In this document: positions 33,320 through 44,089 of the stretch, piece after piece | Layout of the letters: the number at the start of each line of letters is the position of its first letter | Position numbering within the stretch: the stretch's first letter is position 1 | Assembly: GCA_963921825.1 (NCBI GenBank) | Contig: OY997588.1 | Coordinates: 64,748,617 to 64,812,616, forward strand | Source: Erodium maritimum | Lineage: Eukaryota > Streptophyta > Magnoliopsida > Geraniales > Geraniaceae | Direction: 5' to 3' | DNA length: 64,000 nt | Notes under the pieces: model-generated | Told to the model about the DNA's origin: nothing | Databases searched by the model: none | Seen by the model: only the letters and a program-made list of their open reading frames with translations | Translations under genes and position numbers: made by a program

Positions 33320-34825
33320 TAGTAAAAAAAAAAAACGCTTCGCTTTCTCCTCTCTCTACAACCGAACCCTAGATCCAAGCTTCCCTCGCCGCCGTCGACT
33401 AGCTAGCTCTTGTGGCCGGCCGGTTGACGGAGGATACCTCCGCTCCCTTCTACTCCCCTTTTTTTCCATTCTCCGTTCGTCTTCTTCCCTTCTCTCCCCG
33501 TGTTTTACCGTTTCTAACCCCGTCGCCTGAGCCTCCGACCAGATATGGTGCTCGATTAGTCTGTGGGAAGCTTTTCCCCTCTTCCCCTAAAGGAGATGGC
33601 TGTTGATCGGGACTGGTTTTGCCCGCCGGCTGTTGTCCTGCTCCCTCCAGGGTCAATCGCGTTTTTAAGTCGGGCCTTTGGTGTCTTGGACTACATCTGG
33701 AGTGGGACGCTTTACATCACCGTTGTTGGCCGCAGACCTGCCTGAGCTCCGCCCTTGCTCCTCTTTTGACGGCGTGTGTCACTCTCCCCTGCCCAGATCC
33801 AGCGAAACTTCTCCTCGGGTTTTCTCTCCTGCACAGGTAGTGCTTCTCTCGCTACCGGATCTACCAGCTCGCGGTTCATCTCCCTTCATCGGTACCAAGT
33901 TGGGTTTCCGCGTTCCGTCAGTGTTCCGGGATTGTTTGGGTCGTTGGCCCCTGTTAGAGTTGTGCTTCGAGTAATTCTTTTAATTTTCAGGTGAGTCTTT
34001 CCCCCCTCTCCCTCCTTGTACTCTACATCTCCTTAAATCCCTGCTATCTTGATTGCTTCTCACTGGTCTTGGACCCATTCCGGGTCTAAGTCATCATCGT
34101 GTATATGGTGCTGGCCAGTGATGATGATAGATCCTCGGATCTCCAGTGAAAGCTCCGGTCAGATTGGCTGGGGTTTGACTTTTTCTAGTGATGGCCTAGT
34201 CATCGCTAGTCAATGGTTGATTGTGGTGTTGGCCACCAACCGGTTGGCTTCCTCTCTTCGGGGGAGTCAACAGCTGGGAAGTGTAGGTTCAGCTTGGGTT
34301 AGGGTGTTGAGTTGGGCCTGTTGTCCTCTCGGGTGGGTTTTGGTGATGTTTTGGTTGTGAAGTGTAGAAGTGCTTGTTTTCCCGCTCTTCATGGTGGATA
34401 AATCCGAGTATAAAGACGTTGGCTTTAATGTGCTTCATGTCTGTAAAATCTGGTAATAGACCTAAGTTTTTGTGTTGTGTATTTGTACTTGTTTCCATTG
34501 TTGGCTTTGTTGCTGTGTTGTTTCTTATTTGGGTATAGGTTGTTGGTAGACCCATTATTGTTGTTTGTTGGTCTTGTTGCCGGTTAGGCGGGTTGTCCCT
34601 TGTTGGACTCGTTCTAGTTTTGGGTTTGGATGAGCTGCGTCTCGATCCTAGGTTTCTTAATGTGTGTAAAATCTGGGGATTAGCCCTTTGTTGTACCCAG
34701 TAATTGGGTTTGGTTTTGTAATGAGGTGCCGCTGGCATTCTCTATGTTGTTTAAGGGACTCCCTTGGCTTTGTTTTCAGTTCGAAAACTTGGTTTTTATA
34801 AAAAAAAAACTTGCTGATAAAAAAA
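33320..34825 (+). mobile_element. Hairpin-retroposon copy F
   Basis: About 1.5 kb. It starts in a pyrimidine-rich leader with gaaccctagatcc, has a shortened stem-loop (33392-33399 pairing with 33423-33430), and contains the shared gtgggaagcttttcccctct motif. It ends aacttgctgataaaaaaa. The imperfect target duplication aactacaYctaa (33308-33319 and 34826-34837) has one mismatch in 12. It is non-coding. It ends about 515 bp upstream of the AVT1-like start codon, so it may form part of that gene's 5' region. Confidence 0.72.
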
Positions 34826-35197
34826 AACTACATCTAACAATGCTTGATTTTCACATAACTACCCTAACTGTAAAAATCGCCTGGGAGGTACCTAAATTTT
34901 CAAAATTTTCACTTTAGTCCAAAAAGACAAGGTAGGGATATAAAAATTGAGCATAATTAGGTATAATTAAACGTAATTACCCTTAATAAATAATATCAGA
35001 ATCAAAACTCACCAAAAACTAGTCTATCAAAGTGTTGTGGAGTAAATGGTTTTTACTTTACAGCTCATGGTGGCATGGTCCCGGCTCCTTGTGCAGCTTC
35101 TGAGCCTTTAGTTGCAAAATGTCCAGTTTAGGAGAAGATAGGACAAAGGAGTGAGACACTTATGTCCAGCAGATGCAGTGCATGAATTGGCCACCTT

Positions 35198-35203
35198 TAT
35201 ATA
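35198..35203 (+). promoter_or_regulatory. Probable TATA box of the AVT1-like gene
   Basis: tatata in cctttatatacaatcc, about 140 bp upstream of the ATG, followed by a plausible leader. Confidence 0.6.
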
Positions 35204-35339
35204 CAATCCAATACTAAAACACATGTACAAGTGCATTACTCTTATCTCTTCATATCTTTGCAAAAAGCTACCCTTTTAAAATCCTTGCTAGAGCTCCTTT
35301 AACACCCCCACCCAATCTCTTCATCCCTCTCCTGCTGCC

Positions 35340-37996
35340 ATGGAGCCTAAGGGGTCCGACGACACGCCTCTCTTGGTGAACAAGGATCCAGAGAGAATTG
35401 AGGACATAGAGCACCAACATAGTAGAGGCAAAACCTCCTTCTTCACCACTTGTTTCAATGGCCTCAATGCTTTGTCAGGTTCTGCTTCTCTCTTTCTGTC
35501 CTTAACCCATTTATCATCTGTGTTCATGGATTCAGCTGTTGGTAATAGTTAGGAGATGGGATTGGAGGAGTCTTCTTTTTTTCTCCCTGTTTCCTTTGAG
35601 GTTGGTTATGGGTTTATGCTTTTGTAGTGCTTTGGGATTTCATTGGTGAATTTGTTTGCTGAATCCGTTTGTTTTCCCAAACATCCCAAATCGATGCATT
35701 TTTTGTTAACGGGTCAATGTAAAGTTGGGCTGCGAGGTGCTTGGGTTGGCCTGGTCATCAATAAGCTCTCTCGTCTCATTGTGGTCAGATATTCGAATCT
35801 TAGTGGATACATGTGCTTGAGATCAGGTGTTTGTTAACCGGTTGGGTTTGTTAGAAAACATGGAGGTATGCATCCTCTTTTGACATTGTGATTTAGTAGC
35901 TCACATATAGCTGACAACAGTAACTCACATATTACCCCTAAAACCATCGTCTTTATTGACTTGTAGGATCATGTAATGTGTATAAATACCCATAATTTGT
36001 AATCTAACATCATCAGATCAATATACAATCTTATTTTCACGTTTTCAGGGTTGGACGGATGACCAGGACGGAACTAAAACTTGGAACTAAAACATTTTTT
36101 AGGGGTAGCCAAAGTAAATGCAAAAAATAAACTTAGGGTCAAGTTCTCTTGTAAATATACTAGAGTCTTATACCACCACATCAAGTTCTCATATACCCTT
36201 GTCGGGTGGTCTAGTGGATACATTCGTTTGAGAATAGATGTGGGTGAAGTGTACACTGAAAACAAAAACTATGGTTATAATACGATTTTCTTGCAGGAGT
36301 TGGTATACTATCAACCTCTTATGCCCTAGCATCCGGAGGATGGTGGAGCATAGTACTCTTGTTGGTGATAGCTCTTTCAACCTTTTACACGGGCTTGTTG
36401 ATTCAGAAATGCATGGACACGCATCCCGACATCAGAACATACCCGGACATTGGCGGCCGAGCATTTGGCAAGACGGGAAGATTGGTGGTGCAATTGTTCA
36501 TGTACACGGAGCTATACTTAGTCGCCACCGGTTTCTTGATCCTCGAAGGGGATAACTTGAATAACATAATTCCCAACGTTGAGTTCGAGATCGCGGGGGT
36601 GAGGCTCGATGGTAAAGAGAGCTTTATAGTGATCGTTGCGCTCATTATCTTGCCTTCGGTTTGGTTGGACAACCTTAGCATCCTTGCTTATGTCTCGGCC
36701 AGCGGGGTCTTGGCCTCGGCCATCATTCTTGGCGCCATCTTTTGTGTTGGTGCTTTCGGGGGAGTTGGGTTTCATGAGAAGGGGGATGCTATCAACTGGA
36801 CTGGAGTCCCGACTGCTGTTAGTTTATTCGGGTTTTGTTATTGTGCTCATCCTGTCTTCCCGACTCTCTATACTTCTATGAAGAACAAGCGCCAATTCCC
36901 CAATGTAAGTCTTTTAACACAAAATCTATAATTGGGTCTTTACCTATCAGTTTGAGTTTTTAGTTGAATCGGTCCTGTAATATACTACCCAAGTTGGTAT
37001 CATGCCGAACACATGCAAAAACCCCGTTGTTTTCAAAATATATAACTATTTTTCAAAAATGGCTTATTTGTGATGCCACGTGTTAAAATATAAAACTACG
37101 GGTGTTTTACAACTACTATCGGTGATTATTTTTTTTTGCACAAAACATTCGCCAGTTATTTTTCGTCTGTAATTCTGTTATTAACAGATTTCCGTCATGT
37201 GACTTCACTTTTTTGAAAATGATAGTTTTTCTCTCTACTTTATACGTGTTTTATAATTTATAATCCTATGTGTACATGTATTTTCAATTTTATGCAACAA
37301 AAAATAACTTTGTTAGAGGATTTGCAGACGAAAAAAACTAAAGAAATAGTTTACCGATAATATTTTTTTAAATGTGCATGGTCCAGCCAAAGTCTTGTCA
37401 ATTGTGTTTAAAAATTATAATTGAACTTTTAACTGTGAGTTTTAATTTTTGCTTAACATTTTGTTATATGTATGTGACAGGTCTTGATCTTGTGCTTTGT
37501 GTGCTGCACCATGTGTTACGCGCTCATGGCCGTTTTCGGCTACTTAATGTTCGGATCAAAAGTTGAGTCTCAGATCACTTTGAACCTCCCAATTCATGGA
37601 CTTAGCTCCAAGGTTGCAATATACACGACCCTCGTGAACCCCATTTCCAAGTACGCGCTCATGGTGACGCCGATTCTCAACGCTCTTCAGAGCTTGTTTC
37701 CGTACTTTTACAACAAACGGCCCTTCAACATGTTGATGGGCACAATGTTGGTGATGAGCACGGTCGTTGTTGCCCTTGCAGTGCCCTTTTTTGGCTACCT
37801 TATGTCTCTCGTCGGCGCCTTTCTCAGTATCACTGCTTCGATCATACTACCGTGCTTGTGCTACTTGAAGATTTCGGGGATTTACCGCAAGTTTGGATGT
37901 GAATTGGTGTCGGTAGGGTGTGTGATGGTGATGGGTTTCGTGATTGCAATTTTTGGCACTTGGACATCTCTTGTACAAATCATAGGTCACTTGTGA
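35340..37996 (+). CDS. AVT1: Vacuolar-type amino acid transporter (AVT1 group, AAAP family)
   Basis: Three exons, 35340-35478, 36297-36904 and 37481-37996, with GT-AG introns (donors caggttctg and aatgtaagt; acceptors ttgcag and gtgacag) and a stop at 37994-37996. They encode 420 residues. The N-terminus is short and hydrophilic. The core begins CFNGLNALSGVGILS and contains GGRAFGKTGRLVVQLFMYTE and LYLVATGFLILEGDN, all typical of AVT1 proteins. About eleven hydrophobic segments can be counted. AVT1-type carriers move neutral amino acids across the tonoplast by proton coupling, so localisation to vacuole membrane is by family. The usual Pro in the first membrane segment (family TPYA) is Ser here (TSYA). 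No stops or shifts occur and the gene looks functional. The exact AVT1 subtype is not assigned. Confidence 0.9.
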
Positions 37997-38399
37997 TTTT
38001 CTTGTTTCAAACTTTTTATTAGTTGTGGCTAAGGTTAGTGATAATTTCTATCATTTTAGGAATTCATGTTGCACCCTACTAAGAGAGCTTAGTGTGATGC
38101 TACTCTTCTATTTCCATTGGCCATATCTTACACTCTTACTTCTTCCACGGTGCGATGCTACAATCTTTCCATGTGTGCCATGCTACTCTTGTACAATTTT
38201 TTTAGTTTATTTTCTGTCATTTTTCACGGAGTTTGGCTAAATTAGTCAAAACTAAAGTTTATGGTGGTGACGAAATCTGTGCTCAGCTGGTACCCGCACG
38301 AGCAAGGTTGATCCTACCCGAAAGCGTGTTAGTACTATAAACCAAAGAACAATCCTTCTCTCTAATAAGAAAGTATACTTTACTGTTGAATTTGACTTG
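37997..38399 (+). other. 3' untranslated region and intergenic DNA of the AVT1-like gene
   Basis: About 0.4 kb downstream of the stop. It is AT-rich, with imperfectly duplicated T-rich blocks (ctactcttctatttccattg and ctactcttgtacaattttt) at about 38099-38205. No canonical polyadenylation signal stands out. Confidence 0.45.
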
Positions 38400-38692
38400 T
38401 TCGACACAATAAATATATATGTTGCTAAAGTAATGAAATTTCACCGACGGATGCTGTATCAGTTGGTAAAATTATGATCTGTCCGACGGGTATAATATCT
38501 GCTTTCCAAGTAATTGTATCCGTTGGTAAAGTAAGAGAATTTCACCGACAGATGTTGCATCTATTGGTAAAGAGATGACCTTTCCGACAGATACTATACC
38601 CGCTTTCCAAATAATTGTATCCGTTGGTATAGTATGGATATTTCATCAAGAGATATTGTATACATTGCCCATGAGTGATTCCAACAATAGTG
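38400..38692. mobile_element. CACTA transposon end fragment
   Basis: The right edge reads, on the minus strand, CACTATTGTTGGAATCACTC, the CACTA terminus. Inside it are two and a half copies of a roughly 118 bp repeat (tttcaccgacggatg ... gtatccgttggta), the kind of subterminal repeat bound by CACTA transposases. No matching left end was found between here and the AVT1-like gene, so this is a truncated end. Confidence 0.65.
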
Positions 38693-38766
38693 ATATATCA
38701 TAGGGGTTGTGACACTCGGTGTTTGGTTTTCCAAAAACCTAGTCGATATAACAATATCACATTAAA

Positions 38767-40680
38767 GATGTCATCGAAGGCTAGGGAAAGGGGTTCAAAA
38801 GGAAGAATCATCCCAGACTTCTTGTTCTGATTGGCTCCATTGGAACTGTCTGTTCTTGCTGATACACTTCCTTGATTCGCATCCCCTCTTTCTGCGTTGT
38901 AATTATAGTGATTACATGTTAACTTGGTGTATTGAGTAGACATAATATGGCTCTCGGGAGGTCTCACTCAAAGAAGACCGCCGGCGTCGGAGCAGCAGAA
39001 CGCAGACTCTCCTTCTCTGCTTTCTGCTCCACATTGTTGTCTTTATATGGAGACTACTGCGAATTAGTCTCTCCGGCGACACTTCCACCAAAACAGGGTC
39101 GACGGGCTTCATCATCTCAGAAGCCGGCGACACTTCCAAAACAAGGTCGACGGGCTTCAATTCATAAGCCAGCGTCAGTTGATCGTGCTGGTGATTCTCG
39201 ACAGGCTCGACATCACCGTAAGGAGGAAGGAGCGTCTAATGACGGGGCTGCTTTGCCTGTGGAGAATGCGATATCCGGTGAGCCTGAGAATCGCCGTTCG
39301 AAGGTTAGCCGGTTCCACTTGCAAAGAGATGAAGTATACATTGGTAACTTACCTCAAGAGGCCAAATCTGATTGGGTCCTCAATGTTTTTGGTGTTTTCG
39401 GTAAGATTACGACCTCCTCTGTTTCTCTTCGACGTAACCGGAAAGGAAAAATCTACGGTTTTGTTCGATATTCCTCTCCAGTTGAGGCAAATCAGGCCGT
39501 GGCCGGCCTCCATGAGTTGAAGATCAATGGAGCTTCTCTGATCGTCGCCATTGCTCGACGCCGGAAACTCACGCCGGCGCCAGACTTGAAACAGAGCATC
39601 GGCGCTGACGGGCAGAGTCGCCAAGAGCTTGTCGTGGATGGGATATCTGGCTCTCCAAGGCCCGTTTCTGTGGCTGCACAACCTGTAGTTCCCGGAGGTT
39701 CATCGGAGACGCTTGATTCTCGGCTCGATGAGGTTCTTGAGAAGACGATTCTCGGCGAGGAGAATCGTGATCTTCCTGATCTTCATGATCCCATGAATCA
39801 CGGGTCTTTGATTTCAAATCCTCTTGTATCGCGACGCAACTCTGATCCCGTGAATCACGGGTCCTTGATTTCAAATTCTCTTGTATCGCGGCGCAACTCT
39901 AGGGATACCTCTGTTCCCGTTTCTGGCGCACGCAGAGCTACTGGAGAAGTTGATTTGAAGTTTTTGGGCTCAGAAAAAGGGCCAGTGCTGGCTAGGTCAA
40001 AAAGTGGGCCGAATTTGGTGGTTGGGATTGGGCCGGGTACTGGGCCTGCGCCCAATCCAGTTTTGCAGCCACAACAGAAAGTGGTTGAGGACTCCCAACC
40101 AGAGCTGGTGCATGTTGCTGCTGGTGCTTTTATCGGGCCTTTGTTGCCTACTGTTCCTTCAGGGTCGGACCAGCTAGAAGTTAGTGTTGGGTTCGAAAAC
40201 GTTCAACCCTTGTCGTTTGTGTCCCCGACTTCCTCCCTTTCTCTACACTCAAGTTTCGATCAGGAATTTCCTGTATTGTCACCTGAAACTGTTAAGAAAG
40301 GCAAAGGGAAAAGAAGGACGAAACCTCAACAGACCTTTACGGTGACAACTCATTCACTCTGTATGAGTGAAACCCAGAGGCTCGAGGCTCAGCGTAAAAA
40401 TGAGGTTTGGAGACATTTTGTCAATACAGGGACTTTGCTGCAGATAGAGTCCAAGGAAGACGTTCTTCCTCCTATCGTTTAGTTTTTTCTTTGTATTTTG
40501 GCTTTTGTCCCCTTCTTTCGTTTTCTTGTTCTTTGCGTTTTTTTAAGGAAGATTCTCTTACCGTTTTGTGGTAGAGTCTCTTTTGCAGGTTGTTTGCGAT
40601 AGCTTTTTGCGGTCCCCTCTCTTTTTCCCCGACTTGGGGTAAAAAGATTATTAATAAAACCATCATTTATCAAAAAAAAA
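38767..40680 (+). mobile_element. ORF1-only LINE-type retroelement with RRM protein
   Basis: 1.91 kb, flanked by a perfect 17 bp target duplication (acaatatcacattaaa core; 38750-38766 and 40681-40697). It ends in a signal aataaa (40653-40658), then catcatttatc and an A-run. One intact ORF (38947-40482) fills most of it. There is no endonuclease or RT frame and no room for one. The long perfect duplication and A-tail show LINE-type target-primed integration, and the perfect duplication suggests a fairly young insertion. It is comparable in layout to the mammalian HAL1 elements, which also keep only ORF1. Confidence 0.85.
38947..40482 (+). CDS. LINE ORF1-like RNA-binding protein with RRM
   Basis: The first in-frame ATG is at 38947 (MALGRSHSKKTAGV), giving 511 residues without interruption. 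The N-terminus has RRLSFSAFCSTLLSLYGDYC, shared with the ORF1 at 11365-11648, then a basic R/K/S-rich linker. The RRM covers about residues 125-205: VYIGNLPQE is the RNP2-like strand, IYGFVRYSS the RNP1-like strand, followed by ANQAVAGLHELKINGASLIV. The C-terminal 300 residues are Ser/Pro-rich. A direct duplication of DPxNHGSLISNxLVSRRNS occurs in it (about 278-320). In family terms it binds the element's RNA. With no ORF2 here it would act alone or with a partner LINE's RT. Confidence 0.85.
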   Translation: MALGRSHSKKTAGVGAAERRLSFSAFCSTLLSLYGDYCELVSPATLPPKQGRRASSSQKPATLPKQGRRASIHKPASVDRAGDSRQARHHRKEEGASNDGAALPVENAISGEPENRRSKVSRFHLQRDEVYIGNLPQEAKSDWVLNVFGVFGKITTSSVSLRRNRKGKIYGFVRYSSPVEANQAVAGLHELKINGASLIVAIARRRKLTPAPDLKQSIGADGQSRQELVVDGISGSPRPVSVAAQPVVPGGSSETLDSRLDEVLEKTILGEENRDLPDLHDPMNHGSLISNPLVSRRNSDPVNHGSLISNSLVSRRNSRDTSVPVSGARRATGEVDLKFLGSEKGPVLARSKSGPNLVVGIGPGTGPAPNPVLQPQQKVVEDSQPELVHVAAGAFIGPLLPTVPSGSDQLEVSVGFENVQPLSFVSPTSSLSLHSSFDQEFPVLSPETVKKGKGKRRTKPQQTFTVTTHSLCMSETQRLEAQRKNEVWRHFVNTGTLLQIESKEDVLPPIV

Positions 40681-40783
40681 AACAATATCACATTAAATGA
40701 AATCATAAAATTTCTATCCCAATCATGGGCATACATGGAAAGATTAATTCCCAATTCGTATTAGATTAAAACTCTTTTCATCG

Positions 40784-41577
40784 TCTCTTTTAGAGACTGA
40801 TATGTTTATTTGAGTCGGGAGCCGCCAGAGAGCTCTGCGAGAACCCTCCCACCAAAAGACCCTAGCCGTCGACGGCCTCCATGGCTTTGGCCATGGAGGT
40901 TGTCGATGGAGGTCTCTTCTCTTCTTTTTCGTTATGAGCCCTTCCCTCAGCAATCGTCCTCCCCTGCATAATAACTGCATCTTTTCCTCGTCCGAGCACA
41001 GCCGCCACCGTCTTTGAAGTGTTCCTCCACTGTTGCCTGATCTACGCTTCAATCGGGCGAACCGCAGATGGTTAATCTCCTCAGCGTCATCGATCGAGGT
41101 AACACAGAGTCGAAAAGGCCATACCGAACCCTTGGGTTTATTCACGAACCGACCTCCACAGTTTATTTCTTGGAGAAGGTTTGGGGCATCAGTGGAATTG
41201 GGATTCGAGACCTACCCATGATGAATCAGGACCGACGTTGCTTGGCCGTCCCGGGAGGAGAAATGAAGCATATCGTTTTTTATGTTTTAGATTGGAGTCA
41301 ATTTTAGTTTCAGTTTTGAATTGCGTGGATTGTTTTAGTTGGATTTTATGTTGCGGTTTTGTTTTCGACTTTAGGTTCAATAAGTTGAAGCGTCGGAAAA
41401 GAGGTTGTCCTCAGTCTGTATCTACGAAAAAAAAGTAGTATCTTATACGAGACCATGAGAGTTGGGTCGCCTACGGGAGGCTCAGACAATATTCTGGTAC
41501 TCAGGGCCGTTAGGCCCTACTTTGTAACTGTTCGATTGGTATAATACCCGCCTCAGTTTGCCCGTTTAAAAAAAAAA
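40784..41577 (+). mobile_element. Hairpin-retroposon copy G (short)
   Basis: 794 bp with the 10 bp target duplication cttttcatcg (40774-40783 and 41578-41587) and a 3' A-run. Near the 5' end gaccctagccgtc precedes the best stem-loop of the family: 40870-40884 pairs fully with 40891-40905 (13 Watson-Crick and 2 G-U pairs, loop ctttgg). The middle and 3' end (ccgcctcagtttgcccgttt plus A-run) differ from copies A to F, so it has a different tail or a deletion. No coding frame is supported. Confidence 0.75.
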
Positions 41578-41587
41578 CTTTTCATCG

Positions 41588-42399
41588 AATTAATATTTCC
41601 AAATCAGAATGAATATGATATCCAAATTATCTTAAAGATAATGATCAATTCAATATAACTACTAAAATTAAACAACAATCAATATATTAATATTTAACAG
41701 CTTTATAAAAATTGCACCATTTAGTCAACAAAAAGAAACAACTTTTTGAAAATACAATATTTAGATCAAAGATTTCAACAATCTCCAACTCCTCCGCATG
41801 TTGAGAATAAAAGTAAGAGGCACAATAGAGTGAAGAAAAACCCTAAACACGATGAGATAATAAGCATGCATTTATTTTAATACATTAGAAAATAGCTTTG
41901 TCAATAACCTCCATTAATTTCGTAGAATAAATAAAGTTTAAGGGGTTTAATTATTAGTTTCTGTCGGACCCACACGTCGTCTTTACATCCTCTCTCTTTG
42001 TTTGATCTATACTCGAAAGAAACAACCAATTAAAACGGTTCCATGTGGCGCTAATAAATGCAATATTATATCAATTTCATGCCAAACGAGGACAAAAGTT
42101 AATTTGAAGATTGAAAAAAAAGTAAGTGCATGCAGCCTAATTCAGTCTCTATCCATGCCCATGACATCCAAATCTATCATTATTTGCTTGACCTAATCAT
42201 ACATAAAAACATGATCCAAGCTCCTCACGTCAATTTTACCTAGTCTCCATTTAAAAGATTTGACATAATGACTAAGCATATCCGTATATAATAGAATGTT
42301 TGATTTAATTATGGGCACGTTTTATTTTCATACGCCAGCTCGATAGAGAAAAAGGGAAAAATAAGGATAAGTGCAAATGGTTTAATCTAGAAAAACCTC
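41588..42399. other. Unassigned AT-rich stretch
   Basis: About 0.8 kb between copy G and the Athila LTR. No gene or repeat boundary is seen. Confidence 0.4.
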
Positions 42400-42821
42400 C
42401 GCAAACTAAGTTATTTATTTATAGGCCCCAAAACGAGTGGATTTTTCTGTACAGTAGCGCGAAGCGGCTTGAGGGGCGGACCGTTCTTGAGCCTACAGCG
42501 GCTTGGAGGACTGTCTGCTGGCGAAGGTTTAGACGTCCGAGGCCCTGGCTTGCGGTTTGTTCGTGAGCCCGATGCGGCCTAGACCACGGTCCGTTGGTGG
42601 GCCCGCAACGGCCTGGAAGCCGGACCGCCTCTAGGTCCTCTTCATTCTGAGTTTTGGTATTTTTGCTCCAATTTGCTCTGATTTCTCGATTTCTTCTAGA
42701 GATGGACTATCAGCATATAATGAAAGAAAATGGCATCAAAGCATATCAAACCGGTACTAAAAAGCTCAAGATGTGGGCTTAAAGACATCGAAAATCGATG
42801 CATTTTGCGTCCACATCAACA
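42400..42821 (-). repeat. Truncated 3' LTR of the minus-strand Athila-like element
   Basis: On the minus strand it begins TGTTGATGTGGACGCAAAAT next to the polypurine tract CAAGTGTGGGG, matching the LTR start at 26205. A GC-rich block with repeated GGCCG/CGGTCC words follows, then a TATA-like CTATAAATAAATAA at about 42411-42424. Homology to the other LTR is lost after that, so the downstream half is missing. Confidence 0.7.
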
Positions 42822-43686
42822 CCCCACACTTGAACTTTTCTCGTCCCTCGTCCCGAGAAAAGTCAACACGAAAACAATACTAACTAAGATAACACTGGTT
42901 AAACCCCGAGGTTCACCTCGATAAGAGGAGTTCGGGCCTCCTTTATTCAGAATACTGAAAAAGTAAAGATGCACGTGCAATGCATAAACTAAATCTAATG
43001 CAGCCCTAAGACACACTATATGATGCATGCAAAAGGCACAAAAGTAGGCAATGGTTGAGTACTTGTGCATAGAGGATCAAAAGGATTTTCTCAGAGTTAA
43101 TAAATGCCACAAGCCCTTACACACATGAAAAAAACATATAGACTGATGAATACAGCCAAGCACGACGCTACTCACATTAAAGAATGACTCTTTCCATTTC
43201 AACTTACATTTTCCTCATTCACTCTAACAGTGCTTTATCTTTTCCCTATATACGGAATTTAGAAGTTCATATGCTATCATGTTAGACCCATCTCCACTAA
43301 TTGTAAGGAATCATGGTCATTAAGAATAAAAAAAAGTCTTTAAGTGGGCTTGTAATGTAAAGCTAGGCAAAAGGTAGGGAAGGAATATGAAAAGAATCTC
43401 AAATAGATATCTCACGACAAAAATGCTTCATTCTCACCAACTAATGTTTCACACGTCCGAACCCCGTTCATGCACCATCCAACGTTTGCAATCTCTAATA
43501 CCCCTCTTTTTTTTAGTTGTTGAGTAGCTAAGTATAGCACTAATTCGCTCATATTTTTTTATTTTATTTCCTTAGCTATTAACACTTTTATCACCTTTAT
43601 TCAACCCATCTCACCTTACCCCACACTTATTTTTTTCCACTAGGGATATAACTTTATTATTCCCTCTTTCTATATATGTATATATA

Positions 43687-44089
43687 GATTCGGTATCAAA
43701 TGCGAACCAGACCTTATTGTGCGAACTGTGAACTCACAGGAGAGCGACACGTGGCCTTCTCACGCACACACGCGCGCGCAACTATTGGTACTAGCACCCA
43801 TGTATATTTAGTACCAGCACTGTGTGCGTATTGTACCAACACTGTGTGCGTATTGTACCATATTGTACCAGCACTGTTTGCGTATTATACCAGCACTGTG
43901 TGCGTATTGTACCAAAACTGTGTGCGTATTGTACCAGCACCACCACGGCCGATCGGCCAACAAAATCCGCACGCTACCAGCAGTATGCGCACGCGTTACC
44001 AACATGCGCGCGTGAAAAAAAACACGTGTCGCCCTCCTGTGCGTCCGCAGTTCGCACAATAAGCATGGTTCTCACGTTATCCCATCCCT
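43687..44089. mobile_element. (TA)n-flanked MITE M1
   Basis: About 403 bp lying exactly between a TA-rich tract (43671-43686) and (TA)n (44090-44103). The ends form inverted repeats of roughly 90 bp: ttattgtgcgaactgtgaac near the left, and its complement from tgtgcgtccgcagttcgcacaataa near the right, both next to a gcgacacgtg motif. The middle has a 22 bp minisatellite (43811-43940, accagcactgtgtgcgtatt). Termini resemble those of M2 and M3 (tcAGGTGCGAACC type). It is non-coding. Confidence 0.75.
43811..43940 (+). repeat. 22 bp minisatellite in M1
   Basis: About five copies of gtaccagcactgtgtgcgta plus tt, with small changes and one shortened unit. Apparent ORFs here are repeat artefacts. 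Confidence 0.85.

Noticed and set aside
34289..34738. 149-codon minus-strand ORF rich in T, N, P and H
   Set aside because: It runs antisense through the T/G-rich 3' half of retroposon F, with no domain and no conservation in the other copies.
35757..35845. Possible SINE in intron 1 of the AVT1-like gene (gatattcgaatct as B box)
   Set aside because: The A box is unconvincing, there is no A-tail and no duplication.
43811..44062. Direct repeats with regular spacing resembling an array (CRISPR-like at first glance)
   Set aside because: Units are contiguous with no unique spacers, and this is eukaryotic DNA inside a MITE; it is a minisatellite.
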